From: SIG589 sp045652465 | GTDB lineage: Bacteria; Bacillota; Clostridia; Oscillospirales; Acutalibacteraceae | Direction of reading: 5' to 3' | DNA: 64,000 bases | Assembly: GCA_045652465.1 (NCBI GenBank) | Contig: JAZRUI010000002.1 | Span: 62,001 to 126,000 of the forward strand | In this document: positions 1-7,132 of the stretch, piece after piece | Layout: every line of letters starts with the position of its first letter | Numbering within the stretch: position 1 is the stretch's first letter | Translations under genes and position numbers: made by a program | Notes under the pieces: model-generated | What the model was told of the DNA's origin: nothing | The model's input: only the letters and a program-made list of their open reading frames with translations | The model's database searches: none

Positions 1-944
1 CGCTTATGCTCCTTCTTGAGCCAATCGCGAACAACATGCTTCTGAATGAGATAGAGAATCTCATCAAGCTTTGCTTCCTCGCCCTCAAAGCGCTCATCGA
101 ACTTTTCATGGATAGCTGCTGCGATGGGAGCTAAAGCAGCATCGCGAACGAGCTTATCATCGGTGTCAAGAGCCTTCTTAACATCCTCGATGCAAAACTC
201 TTCGATTTCAGCCATAATGGCGGGATCGGGATTGCTGGATTCAAACTCGAACTTGGGTTTGCCGATTTCAGCAACGATGTCGTTGATGAACTTAACAACC
301 TCGCGGTTAACCTCATGACCCTTCATGATAGCCTCGAACATGAGGTCATCAGGGATTTCGTTACCGCCTGCCTCGATCATAGCAACGAGGTCAGCAGTTG
401 AAGAAACGGTTAGGTCGAGTTCGCTCTTCTCGCGCTCTTCAAGGGTCGGGTTGATAACGATTTCGCCATCAACAAGACCAACCTTAACGCTGGAGATAGG
501 ACCATCCCACGGAACATCGGAAATGGCAATAGCAGCACTTACACCGATTGCTGCTGCAACCTCGGGGCTGCAATCAGGGTCAACCGACATAACGGTTGCA
601 ACAACGCCGCAATCGTTACGCATATCCTTGGGGAAAAGCGGACGAATGGGACGGTCGATACAACGGCCTGCAAGGGTTGCCTTTTCGCTTGCTCTACCCT
701 CGCGACGGAGGAAGGAGCCGGGGAAACGACCAACCGAATACATTTTCTCTTCATAATCTACCGAGAGGGGGAAGAAATCAACGCCCTCGCGGGGTTTGCG
801 GGATGCAGTTACGGTACAAAGAACCGAAGTTTCGCCATAGGTTGCCATAACAGCAGCGTTGGCAAGCTGAGCCATCATGCCTGTTTCAAGCTTTAAGGGG
901 CGACCTGCAAGTGTGGTTTCGTAAACCTTGTAGTTTTCAAACAT
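1..944 (-). CDS. pnp: Polyribonucleotide nucleotidyltransferase (PNPase), N-terminal part
   Basis: Degrades mRNA 3' to 5' by phosphorolysis in the cytoplasm. The first 314 residues are present and the gene runs off the left edge, so the second RNase PH domain, KH and S1 domains are not visible. The start MFENYKVYETTLAGRPLKLE is typical of the family, followed by the first RNase PH-like core (GETSVLCTVTAS, GSFLRREGR, RPIRPLFPKD, SVDPDCSPEVAAAIG) and the all-helical linker. ATG at 944 follows a strong AAAGGAGGT site. It lies downstream of rpsO on the same strand, the classic rpsO-pnp order, and is probably cotranscribed with it through a structured spacer. Confidence 0.96.
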   Translation of the reverse strand, partial: MFENYKVYETTLAGRPLKLETGMMAQLANAAVMATYGETSVLCTVTASRKPREGVDFFPLSVDYEEKMYSVGRFPGSFLRREGRASEKATLAGRCIDRPIRPLFPKDMRNDCGVVATVMSVDPDCSPEVAAAIGVSAAIAISDVPWDGPISSVKVGLVDGEIVINPTLEEREKSELDLTVSSTADLVAMIEAGGNEIPDDLMFEAIMKGHEVNREVVKFINDIVAEIGKPKFEFESSNPDPAIMAEIEEFCIEDVKKALDTDDKLVRDAALAPIAAAIHEKFDERFEGEEAKLDEILYLIQKHVVRDWLKKEHK

Positions 945-967
945 TTTTTTACCTCCTTTTATTTCGA

Positions 968-1041
968 GGTCCGCAGTTTAGCAATAAATCCATACGCCGA
1001 AGCCTTCAGCGCATCGATTTACCGCTAAACTCTGCAGGACC
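968..1041 (-). promoter_or_regulatory. Long hairpin in the rpsO-pnp spacer
   Basis: The spacer RNA can fold into one long imperfect stem. On the minus strand GGTCC, GCAG and TTTAGC pair with GCTAAA, CTGC and GGACC, continuing inward through TAAATC/GATTTA and ATGCGC/GCGTAT with a small GAA-GGC-TTC tip. It ends just upstream of the pnp ribosome binding site. In E. coli a comparable hairpin is cut by RNase III and lets PNPase autoregulate; that role here is inference. Confidence 0.7.
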
Positions 1042-1064
1042 GATAGGACAACATAAAACGAATA

Positions 1065-1095
1065 TGAAGCAGACCGATGAACTCGGCCTGCTTCA
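1065..1095 (-). terminator. Stem-loop after rpsO
   Basis: Just after the rpsO stop the minus strand reads TGAAGCAG, then CCGA-loop-TCGG, then CTGCTTCA, a strong stem. Only a weak T-rich stretch follows, so it may be a partial terminator or an mRNA 3'-end stabiliser that lowers pnp relative to rpsO. Confidence 0.55.
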
Positions 1096-1101
1096 GGGGA
1101 A

Positions 1102-1365
1102 TTACTTACGAATTCCGAGTTTCTTGATGATTGCACGGTATCTCTCGATGTCGTTCTTAGCAACATAAGCGAGAAGGTTACGTCTGTGACCTACCATCTT
1201 GAGAAGACCGCGACGGGAGTGATGGTCGTTCTTGTGAACCTTTAAGTGCTCGTTGAGTTCGTTGATGCGAGTGGTAAGAACTGCGATCTGAACCTCAGGA
1301 GAACCGGTATCACCCTCGTGGGTAGCATTAGCTGCAATAATCTGCTGCTTCTCTGCCTTTGTCAT
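1102..1365 (-). CDS. rpsO: 30S ribosomal protein S15
   Basis: Primary 16S rRNA-binding protein of the small subunit platform. The 87-residue product carries the S15 signature (DTGSPEVQIAVLT, KNDHHSRRGLLKMVG, RRNLLAY, IIKKLG) and is within two residues of the usual length. A GTG three codons upstream is also open, but the AGAGGTG site overlaps it and sits correctly for ATG at 1365, so that start is chosen. It is preceded by its own consensus promoter and a structured leader, and followed by pnp. Confidence 0.97.
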   Translation of the reverse strand: MTKAEKQQIIAANATHEGDTGSPEVQIAVLTTRINELNEHLKVHKNDHHSRRGLLKMVGHRRNLLAYVAKNDIERYRAIIKKLGIRK

Positions 1366-1406
1366 TTTTTTCACCTCTATTTAAATATTTGCCGCAAACC
1401 AAGCAA

Positions 1407-1441
1407 GGGGTAGGTGAGTTCCGCGTTGCGGCATACTCCCC
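1407..1441 (-). promoter_or_regulatory. Structured rpsO leader, candidate S15-binding element
   Basis: The 5' leader folds as GGGGAGT paired with ACTC...CCCC, enclosing a CCGC-AAC-GCGG hairpin. S15 autoregulates through leader structures in many bacteria, each lineage with its own fold. The position, between promoter and start codon, supports that role, but the match to a known Firmicute S15 leader was not tested. Confidence 0.5.
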
Positions 1442-1466
1442 GAGCATAGTAAACGGTAGCTTTCGT

Positions 1467-1495
1467 ATTATAGCATAGCCGCAAGGTTTTGTAAA
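1467..1495 (-). promoter_or_regulatory. Promoter of rpsO-pnp
   Basis: Minus strand TTTACA, 17-bp spacer, TATAAT: a near-perfect vegetative sigma factor promoter placed about 100 bp upstream of rpsO. Confidence 0.88.
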
Positions 1496-1562
1496 GAGGA
1501 ATTTTTTATTTGCTTCTTTAGTTTTTTAAATAAAACTACACATACTATATTGGGTGATTTTT

Positions 1563-1910
1563 TTGAAGAAAATTATTAGCTCATTTTTTGGGATTTTGGT
1601 TGGCCTTATTAACGGAACGATTGGAGCAGGCGGAGGACTTATTGCGGTTCCGCTTATCGATAGCTTCGGGACAAGCCAAAAGGTTTCGCATTCAACGGCG
1701 GTTGCGCTCCTTTTGCCCATCAGCGCCATAAGCGCCGTTAACTATTTGCGCCTTGGGTATGTTTCCTTTCCGGATGCCTACCCATTTATATTGCCCGCAG
1801 TTTTGGGCGCGGTTGCGGGAGTTTTCCTTATGGGCAAAATTCCCACATCTTGGCTTAAAAGGGTTTTTGCGATTTTTATGATTTATTCGGGAGGAAGGCT
1901 TTTCTTTTGA
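1563..1910 (+). CDS. TSUP/TauE-SafE family transporter, N-terminal half protein
   Basis: Small integral membrane protein matching the first repeat of the TSUP (TauE/SafE) anion exporter family: GLINGTIGAGGGLIAVPLI, HSTAVALLLPISAISAVNY and GKIPTSWLKRVFAIFMIYSG are typical. Normal family members are about 250 residues with two such repeats; here each repeat is its own gene. TTG at 1563 (MKKIISS) is preferred because GGGTGAT lies just upstream; GTG at 1554 is the alternative. The stop overlaps the start of the second half as TGATG, so translation is coupled. The substrate, possibly a sulfur-containing anion, is not readable. Confidence 0.8.
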   Translation: MKKIISSFFGILVGLINGTIGAGGGLIAVPLIDSFGTSQKVSHSTAVALLLPISAISAVNYLRLGYVSFPDAYPFILPAVLGAVAGVFLMGKIPTSWLKRVFAIFMIYSGGRLFF

Positions 1911-2266
1911 TGGATATTATAATCGGTTTTTGCTCGGGTGTTGCCGCCTCGATGGGTTTGGGCGGCGGAACGGTTTTGCTTATTTATCTTTCGGTTTTCA
2001 CTGCCTTGCCCCAGCTGACGGCGCAGGGCATCAATCTTCTAACCTTTGTTCCCGCGGCGGCGGTTGCGGTTATCTTCTATTCATTTAAGCGGAAGATTCG
2101 CTGGCGGCTTTTGCTTTTTATGATTCCTCTCGGCATTTTGGGTTCGCTTTTGGGAACGCTGCTGCTCCCCCATCTTCCAACCTATATTTTGCGAAAAATT
2201 TTGGGCGCAATACTGATAATAATGGGCCTCTCCCGCCTTTTTTCGCGCAGCTCTTGCAAAGAATGA
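1910..2266 (+). CDS. TSUP/TauE-SafE family transporter, C-terminal half protein
   Basis: Second four-helix half of the split transporter: GFCSGVAASMGLGGGTVLLIYL and QGINLLTFVPAAAVAVIFY mirror the first protein and match the second repeat of TSUP proteins. ATG at 1910 shares its first base with the stop of the upstream gene. A TTG one codon earlier is possible but less likely. The two products probably form a heterodimer equivalent to one full-length exporter. The 3' end overlaps the -35 region of lexA. Confidence 0.8.
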   Translation: MDIIIGFCSGVAASMGLGGGTVLLIYLSVFTALPQLTAQGINLLTFVPAAAVAVIFYSFKRKIRWRLLLFMIPLGILGSLLGTLLLPHLPTYILRKILGAILIIMGLSRLFSRSSCKE

Positions 2267-2303
2267 AATTCCGTGTTATACTATGAAAAAGAATATTTGT
2301 TCG
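2254..2303 (+). promoter_or_regulatory. lexA promoter with LexA (SOS) box
   Basis: TTGCAA, 17-bp spacer and TATACT form the promoter. Eight bases past the -10, AGAAT-ATTT-GTTCG (2290-2303) fits the Gram-positive SOS box CGAAC-N4-GTTCG with two mismatches in one arm. Its position over the start point suits autorepression. Confidence 0.75.
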
Positions 2304-2322
2304 ATAAACTGGAGTGATGTTT

Positions 2323-2910
2323 ATGCAGGATGTTAAGCTCACTGAAAAGCAGGTTGCTGTTTATAATTTTTTGGCGCGTGAACTATCGGGCGGACTGCCG
2401 CCTACGGTTCGCGAAATTTGCCGCGCGACCGGCATTAAATCAACCTCCTCGGTGCACGCGATTTTAGAGGTGCTCGAGGAATGCGGCTATATTACCCGCG
2501 ATAAGCATAACTCCCGCGCAATCCGCCTAACCAACGCCTCGGATTCAACCTTTGTTCCCGTTGTTGGAAGGATAACGGCGGGTCAACCCATTTTGGCGGT
2601 TGAGGAAATCGAGGATTATATTCCCTATCCGCAAAAGGACTCGGAGGGACTTTTCGCCCTGCGCGTTGTTGGCCTTAGTATGCGCGATGCGGGAATTTTG
2701 GATGGCGATATAATAATTGCCGACAAAACCGTTGCCTGGCGCAGCGGCGATATTGTTGTTGCGATGGATGGCGAGGATGCAACCGTTAAGCGCCTTCTCC
2801 TGCAAAACGGCAAGGTTATTTTGATGCCCGAAAACCCCGACTACTCCCCCATCTACCCCGAAAAGCCCGAAATCCTCGGCAAGGTGGTTGGCAATTTTAG
2901 AAGATATTAA
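2323..2910 (+). CDS. lexA: LexA repressor
   Basis: SOS transcriptional repressor that cleaves itself when RecA is activated. The 195-residue protein has an N-terminal winged helix (LTEKQVAVYNFLARE, GLPPTVREICRATGIKSTSSVHAIL) and a C-terminal S24 peptidase domain with the Ala86-Gly87 cleavage site, catalytic Ser119 (VVGLSMRDAG) and Lys156 (EDATVKRLL). ATG at 2323 is best spaced from GGAGTGAT; GTG 2314 and ATG 2317 are in frame. A probable SOS box in its promoter indicates autoregulation. rnhA follows 10 bp later. Confidence 0.96.
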   Translation: MQDVKLTEKQVAVYNFLARELSGGLPPTVREICRATGIKSTSSVHAILEVLEECGYITRDKHNSRAIRLTNASDSTFVPVVGRITAGQPILAVEEIEDYIPYPQKDSEGLFALRVVGLSMRDAGILDGDIIIADKTVAWRSGDIVVAMDGEDATVKRLLLQNGKVILMPENPDYSPIYPEKPEILGKVVGNFRRY

Positions 2911-2920
2911 GGTGGACGCT

Positions 2921-3364
2921 ATGAAAAAGGAAATCGAACTTTTCACAGACGGAGCTTGTTCAGGCAACCCCGGTCCCGGTGGCTGGGGTGCTATTTTGCG
3001 TTATAACGGAATCGAAAAGGAGCTCTCGGGCGGCGAGGCGGAAACAACCAACAACCGCATGGAGCTTTCGGCCGTGATAGCGGGTCTTGAGGCTCTCAAG
3101 GAGCCCTGCCGCGTTATCCTCACCACCGATTCGAAATATGTTGCCGACGGCGTTATGCAGGGCTGGGCGGCATCCTGGCGCGCAAGAGGTTGGCGCAAGG
3201 CGGACGGAAAACCCGCCCTTAATCCCGACCTTTGGGAGAAATTACTTAACCTGATTGATACCCACGAGGTTGAAATCAACTGGATAAAGGGACATAACGG
3301 TCATGATGAAAACGAGCGCTGCGATAAGCTCGCCGTTTTGGAATCGAAAAAATTCAAAAATTAG
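2921..3364 (+). CDS. rnhA: Ribonuclease HI
   Basis: Degrades the RNA strand of RNA-DNA hybrids, clearing primers and R-loops. The 147-residue protein is close to E. coli RNase HI, with Asp10 (FTDGACSGNPGPGGWG), Glu48 (TTNNRMEL), Asp70 (TTDSKYV) and Asp135 (NERCDKLA) forming the metal site, plus the basic handle (WRARGWRKADGKP). ATG 2921 follows AAGGTGG. Ten bases after lexA, it may share SOS-linked transcription with it; that is inference from spacing. Confidence 0.95.
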   Translation: MKKEIELFTDGACSGNPGPGGWGAILRYNGIEKELSGGEAETTNNRMELSAVIAGLEALKEPCRVILTTDSKYVADGVMQGWAASWRARGWRKADGKPALNPDLWEKLLNLIDTHEVEINWIKGHNGHDENERCDKLAVLESKKFKN

Positions 3365-3375
3365 GTAAATAACTG

Positions 3376-3404
3376 TTGCAAAGTGTACCATTTTGGTATA
3401 GAAT
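3376..3404 (+). promoter_or_regulatory. nifS-nifU promoter with inverted repeat
   Basis: TTGCAA, 17-bp spacer and TAGAAT. The spacer contains a perfect inverted repeat TACCA-TTT-TGGTA (3386-3398), a possible repressor site. No known Fe-S regulator motif was matched with confidence. Confidence 0.6.
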
Positions 3405-3443
3405 ATATTTTGCTGATTTTAGATTTTAAGGAACGGTTGTTTA

Positions 3444-4625
3444 ATGAAGAGATTTGTTTATGCCGATAATTCGGCTACAACTAAATTAAGCGCTCACGCA
3501 CTCGAGGCGATGATGCCATATCTCACGGATGATTTCGGCAATGCAAGCAGCCTTTATTCGATGGGAACAAAGGCGCGCGCCGCAGTTGATGAGGCGAGAA
3601 AAGCTATAGCCGAATGCCTTGGCGCAAGCCCCCGCGAAATATATTTCACAAGCGGCGGCAGCGAGGCTGATAACTGGGCTATTAAGGGCGCAGCCGAAGC
3701 GGGAAAACGCAAGGGCAAAATGCACATTATAACCTCGGTTTTCGAGCATCATGCCGTTTTGCACACCCTATCGACCCTTGAAAAGCAGGGCTTTGAGGTT
3801 ACCTATCTTCCCGTTTATGAAAACGGAATCATAAAGCTTTCGGATTTGGAGGATGCCATCCGCGAGGATACCTGCTTGGTTACAATTATGTATGCCAACA
3901 ACGAAATCGGCACCATCCAGCCCATAAAGCAAATCGGCGAAATTTGCAAAAAACGCGGCGTTCCCTTCCATACTGATGCTGTTCAGGCGGTTGGAAACAC
4001 CAAGATAGATGTTAAAGAGCAAAACATTGATATGCTTTCGCTCTCGGCTCATAAGTTCCACGGACCCAAGGGCATTGGCGCGCTTTATATCGGTCGCGGC
4101 ACGGTTGTTACCACGCTGATTAACGGTGGCGCACAAGAATTCGGCCGCCGCGCCGGAACCGAAAACACCGCGGGCATTATTGGTATGGCAGCCGCCCTCA
4201 AGGAAGCGGTTGACACCATGCAAGAGCGAAACGAGAAAATGCTCGAAATTCGCGAATATATCATCGAAAATGCGCTGAAGATTGAGCGCTCGCGCCTTAA
4301 CGGCGACCGCGAGAGCCGTTTGCCCGGCAATGTTAATATGTGCTTTGAGGGCATCGAGGGCGAATCGCTTTTGCTGCTGCTCGATTTCAACGGAATTAGC
4401 GCTTCGAGCGGAAGCGCCTGCACCTCGGGCTCGCTCGACCCCAGCCATGTTCTTTTAAGTTTAGGACTGCCCCACGAAATAGCGCACGGTTCGCTCCGCC
4501 TTTCCTTCGGCGAGGGCAACACGATGGAGGATGCCGAATATATTATGTCGGTATTGCCCGAAATAGTTGGCAAGCTTCGCGCTATGTCGCCCCTTTGGGA
4601 CACAATTAAGGAGAATGAAAAATAA
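3444..4625 (+). CDS. nifS: Cysteine desulfurase, NifS/IscS type
   Basis: PLP enzyme that takes sulfur from cysteine as an enzyme-bound persulfide for Fe-S cluster assembly. The 393-residue protein has the aminotransferase V fold, the PLP lysine at about 204 (SLSAHKFHGPKG), HTDAVQAVG, and the persulfide cysteine at about 326 (SSGSACTSGSLDPSHVL). The short active loop is typical of NifS/IscS rather than SufS. It overlaps the next gene as TAATG, coupling it to the scaffold protein, so the pair is the cell's Fe-S assembly module or one of them. Confidence 0.94.
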   Translation: MKRFVYADNSATTKLSAHALEAMMPYLTDDFGNASSLYSMGTKARAAVDEARKAIAECLGASPREIYFTSGGSEADNWAIKGAAEAGKRKGKMHIITSVFEHHAVLHTLSTLEKQGFEVTYLPVYENGIIKLSDLEDAIREDTCLVTIMYANNEIGTIQPIKQIGEICKKRGVPFHTDAVQAVGNTKIDVKEQNIDMLSLSAHKFHGPKGIGALYIGRGTVVTTLINGGAQEFGRRAGTENTAGIIGMAAALKEAVDTMQERNEKMLEIREYIIENALKIERSRLNGDRESRLPGNVNMCFEGIEGESLLLLLDFNGISASSGSACTSGSLDPSHVLLSLGLPHEIAHGSLRLSFGEGNTMEDAEYIMSVLPEIVGKLRAMSPLWDTIKENEK

Positions 4626-5059
4626 TGTACACCGAACAAGTAATGGAACATTTCTATAACCCGCACAATATGGGCGAAATCGAAAACGCTGATGGTATCG
4701 GCGAGGTTGGTAACCCCAAGTGCGGCGATATAATGAAGATGTATATCAAGGTTGAGGACGGCGTTATTGTTGATGTTAAGTTCAAGACCTTTGGTTGCGG
4801 CTCGGCTATTGCAACAAGCTCGATTGCAACCGATATGGTTAAGGGTCACACCATTGAGGAGGCTCTAACCCTTTCGAATAAGGCGGTTGTTGAGGCGCTT
4901 GGCGGACTGCCGGCACACAAGATTCATTGCTCGGTTTTGGCCGAGCAGGCTATTAAGGCAGCCGTTTCGGATTACTACCGCAAAAAGGGCATCGACCCCA
5001 CACCCATCGTTGGCGAAATCCACGAGTGCGAGGGTGGCTCCTGCTCTAACTGCCACTAA
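4625..5059 (+). CDS. nifU: Fe-S cluster scaffold protein, NifU/IscU-like
   Basis: Scaffold on which Fe-S clusters are built with sulfur from the adjacent desulfurase. The 144-residue protein is an IscU domain with the three ligand cysteines Cys33 (GNPKCGD), Cys58 (FGCGSAIATSS) and Cys102 (KIHCSVLA). A C-terminal tail CEGGSCSNCH adds three more cysteines, seen in clostridial NifU-like proteins and possibly metal-binding. The start overlaps the nifS stop by one base. Confidence 0.93.
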   Translation: MYTEQVMEHFYNPHNMGEIENADGIGEVGNPKCGDIMKMYIKVEDGVIVDVKFKTFGCGSAIATSSIATDMVKGHTIEEALTLSNKAVVEALGGLPAHKIHCSVLAEQAIKAAVSDYYRKKGIDPTPIVGEIHECEGGSCSNCH

Positions 5060-5071
5060 TTTTTTTAAAAA

Positions 5072-5114
5072 CGTCAGTTCGAAACCATCCTGACGAAAAA
5101 CAAAACTACGGAGT
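5072..5114 (+). promoter_or_regulatory. preQ1 class I riboswitch candidate
   Basis: CGTCA (5072-5076) pairs with TGACG (5091-5095) around a 14-nt loop containing AAACC and ATCC, followed by the A-rich tail AAAAACAAAACTACGGAG. This is the size and layout of preQ1-I aptamers: one short stem, then a tail that folds back as a pseudoknot. The tail ends in CGGAG, the queT ribosome binding site, which could pair with the loop CC/TCC when ligand binds and block translation. The downstream gene is a queuosine precursor transporter, which fits. Confidence 0.72.
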
Positions 5115-5123
5115 GAATAAAAA

Positions 5124-5600
5124 ATGAAGAAAAAAACCAGAGGCCTTGTTTTAGGCGCGCTTATTGCGGCGCTTTATGCAGTTTTGACCTATGTTTCGGC
5201 GGCTTTGGGGCTCGCCTACGGAGCGGTTCAGTTTCGACTTTCCGAAATGCTGACCGTGCTCCCGTTGTTTACGCCCCATGCAACCGCAGGACTGACGGTT
5301 GGCTGCATCATTTCCAACATTGGAAGCTCTTTGGGTCCCGTTGATATGATTTTCGGCACCCTGGCAACGCTGATTGCGGCGCTCTCGATGAGGCTTTTGA
5401 GAAACAAACTGCCGCTACCTGTATTGCTCCTCTTCCCCGCTATCGCAAACGGACTGATAATCGGCGCGGAGCTTGCAATATTTTTGGGCGGTGTTGGCTT
5501 TTTCTATGCGGCGGCAACGGTTGCTATCGGCGAGGTTGCGGTGCTATATATTTGCGGTTGGCCGTTAACCGCTTTTCTAAAGAAAAACCCACTATTTTAA
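5124..5600 (+). CDS. queT: QueT family queuosine precursor transporter
   Basis: Small membrane protein of 158 residues with about five to six hydrophobic segments, matching the QueT family, the substrate-binding S component of ECF transporters for queuosine precursors such as preQ1. Family features are the early LGALIAALYAVLTY helix, AVQFRLSEMLTVLPLF, and GCIISNIGSSLGPVDMIFGTLATLIAA. A preQ1-type riboswitch precedes it and supports the assignment. The shared ECF ATPase and T component are not in this window. Confidence 0.85.
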   Translation: MKKKTRGLVLGALIAALYAVLTYVSAALGLAYGAVQFRLSEMLTVLPLFTPHATAGLTVGCIISNIGSSLGPVDMIFGTLATLIAALSMRLLRNKLPLPVLLLFPAIANGLIIGAELAIFLGGVGFFYAAATVAIGEVAVLYICGWPLTAFLKKNPLF

Positions 5601-5617
5601 ATAATTAAAAATAATAC

Positions 5618-5656
5618 TTGATTTTTACTACCGTGATGTGTATAATGTTACGGTAG
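5618..5656 (+). promoter_or_regulatory. tRNA-Ser promoter with inverted repeat around the -10
   Basis: TTGATT, 17-bp spacer and TATAAT, with tRNA-Ser starting 17 bp after the -10. A perfect 7-bp inverted repeat, CTACCGT (5628-5634) and ACGGTAG (5650-5656), brackets the -10 box. Confidence 0.75.
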
Positions 5657-5662
5657 CAGTTT

Positions 5663-5754
5663 GGAGAGATGGCTGAGCTGGTCTAAGGCGCACGACTGGA
5701 AATCGTGTAAGTGCTAATACCACTTCGGGGGTTCGAATCCCCCTCTCTCCGCCA
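5663..5754 (+). tRNA. tRNA-Ser (anticodon GGA)
   Basis: A 92-nt class II tRNA with acceptor stem GGAGAGA/TCTCTCC, D arm, anticodon stem ACGA/TCGT with loop CTGGAAA (anticodon GGA, reading UCC/UCU), a long serine-type variable arm, T arm GGGGGTTCGAATCCCCC, discriminator G and encoded CCA. Confidence 0.97.
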
Positions 5755-5762
5755 TAAAAAAA

Positions 5763-5790
5763 AACCCACCTTTTTGGTGGGTTGTTTTTT
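5763..5790 (+). terminator. Rho-independent terminator after tRNA-Ser
   Basis: AACCCACC-TTTTT-GGTGGGTT followed by GTTTTTT. Ends the tRNA transcript. Confidence 0.88.
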
Positions 5791-5865
5791 ATTTGCGTGA
5801 AATTAAGAATAGGATTTGAGCCGGGAGAGAGCGAAGAATAACCCTGCCCTTTAACGAATGCTATA

Positions 5866-5894
5866 TTGAAAAATTATTATGTTTATAATATAAT
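5866..5894 (+). promoter_or_regulatory. Promoter of the MBL hydrolase-luxS unit
   Basis: TTGAAA, 17-bp spacer and TATAAT, 22 bp upstream of the ATG of the next gene. Confidence 0.75.
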
Positions 5895-5915
5895 TATCTT
5901 ACCGAGGTGATATAA

Positions 5916-6623
5916 ATGAAAATTTGCTTTTTAGGCACGGGCTATGGTGCGCCGCAAAAGGGGCGCAGGCAGCAAAGTATTCTTGTTGAGCAAAACGGCG
6001 ACCTTTATCTTTTTGATGCCGGAAGCGGCGCGCTTGATGCGGTGCTCGAATATGGATTTGAGCCCAAAAAGCTCAAGGCAATTTTCATCTCACATATGCA
6101 CGGCGACCATATGAACGGGCTGCACGATATTATGAATCTCGCGGAGTATTTCGGTATTCGCTGCCCCGTTTTTCTCTCCGAAAAGCGCGGGGTTGAGGCT
6201 TTTAGCGCCTTTGCGTTTTTCCAGCATCGCCGCGAATGCAAAAACCTCTCCCTTGATATTATCAAATCGGGCGAGTTTTACTGCGATGGCAACATAACCG
6301 TAGGCGCGATGCTCACGGCGCATATGCTGGGGGCGGGGCTGCCGAGTTATGCCCTCGCGGTCAGCGCGGAGGATAAAACCCTGCTCATAACGGGCGACCT
6401 CTTGGCAACGCTCGAGGATTTCCCCAAACGAGATGCCGACCTTGTTATAACCGAATGCGCGCACTTTGGGGTTAGCGAAATTATAAACCGCTTAAGCGGA
6501 TATAAAAAAGCGGCGGTTATTCATATAGCACCTGCCGATAAATATGATGAGCTCAACGCTATAAAAAGCGCCCTCCCCTTCGAGCTTTACCTGCCGAATG
6601 ATGGCGAGAAAATTGAACTTTAA
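5916..6623 (+). CDS. MBL-fold metallohydrolase (RNase Z/ElaC-like)
   Basis: Probable cytoplasmic metal-dependent hydrolase of 235 residues. It has the metallo-beta-lactamase fold with FLGTGYGAP at the N-terminus, FDAGSG, and the metal site His60-x-His-x-Asp-His65 (ISHMHGDHMNGL); later metal ligands are in LLITGDL and a C-terminal IHIAP. The layout resembles RNase Z and phosphodiesterase relatives, but it is shorter than typical RNase Z and lacks an obvious exosite arm, so tRNA processing should not be assumed. luxS begins 11 bp downstream, suggesting cotranscription. Confidence 0.85.
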   Translation: MKICFLGTGYGAPQKGRRQQSILVEQNGDLYLFDAGSGALDAVLEYGFEPKKLKAIFISHMHGDHMNGLHDIMNLAEYFGIRCPVFLSEKRGVEAFSAFAFFQHRRECKNLSLDIIKSGEFYCDGNITVGAMLTAHMLGAGLPSYALAVSAEDKTLLITGDLLATLEDFPKRDADLVITECAHFGVSEIINRLSGYKKAAVIHIAPADKYDELNAIKSALPFELYLPNDGEKIEL

Positions 6624-6634
6624 GAGGAAAAATT

Positions 6635-7099
6635 ATGAACGCACCTAAAAGAATTGCAAGCTTCTCGGTTGACCACGATAAGATAGTGCCGGGAATTTAT
6701 ATTTCGCGAATTGACGGCGATATTACGACCTATGACCTGCGCACAAGGACACCCAACGCGGATGACTTCTTCGATGACTGCACGATGCATTCGGTTGAGC
6801 ATATGCTCGCGACCTATCTTCGAAACGGCGAAATCGGCGAAAATGTTATCTATTTCGGCCCCATGGGCTGCAGGACGGGTTTTTATCTTCTCGTTCGCAA
6901 CCAAGAGCCTAATGAGGTTCTCGCGGCGCTTAAAAATGCGCTGGAGAAAACCATTAACCACGAGGGTCAAATTTTCGGCAACACGCGAGCCGAATGCGGC
7001 AATTATAAATGCTTATCCCTCCTTGATGCAAAACGCGAATGCGAACGCTACTTAAACATTTTAAACGCCAAGGAATGCATTGATTTTAAATATTATTAA
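6635..7099 (+). CDS. luxS: S-ribosylhomocysteine lyase
   Basis: Converts S-ribosylhomocysteine to homocysteine and DPD, the precursor of autoinducer-2, in the activated methyl cycle. The 154-residue protein has His52 and His56 (MHSVEHMLATYLRN) and Cys121 (AECGNYKC) as metal ligands, and the catalytic Cys79 region GPMGCRTGFYLL. Length and motif order are standard. It follows the MBL hydrolase by 11 bp. No pfs gene is next to it. Confidence 0.95.
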   Translation: MNAPKRIASFSVDHDKIVPGIYISRIDGDITTYDLRTRTPNADDFFDDCTMHSVEHMLATYLRNGEIGENVIYFGPMGCRTGFYLLVRNQEPNEVLAALKNALEKTINHEGQIFGNTRAECGNYKCLSLLDAKRECERYLNILNAKECIDFKYY

Positions 7100-7132
7100 T
7101 ATAATTTATAACCGAAATTTAGGAGGTCTTTT

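Noticed and set aside
3768..4849. 226- and 254-codon minus-strand frames in nifS-nifU
   Set aside because: Both are shadows of well-conserved Fe-S genes on the plus strand.
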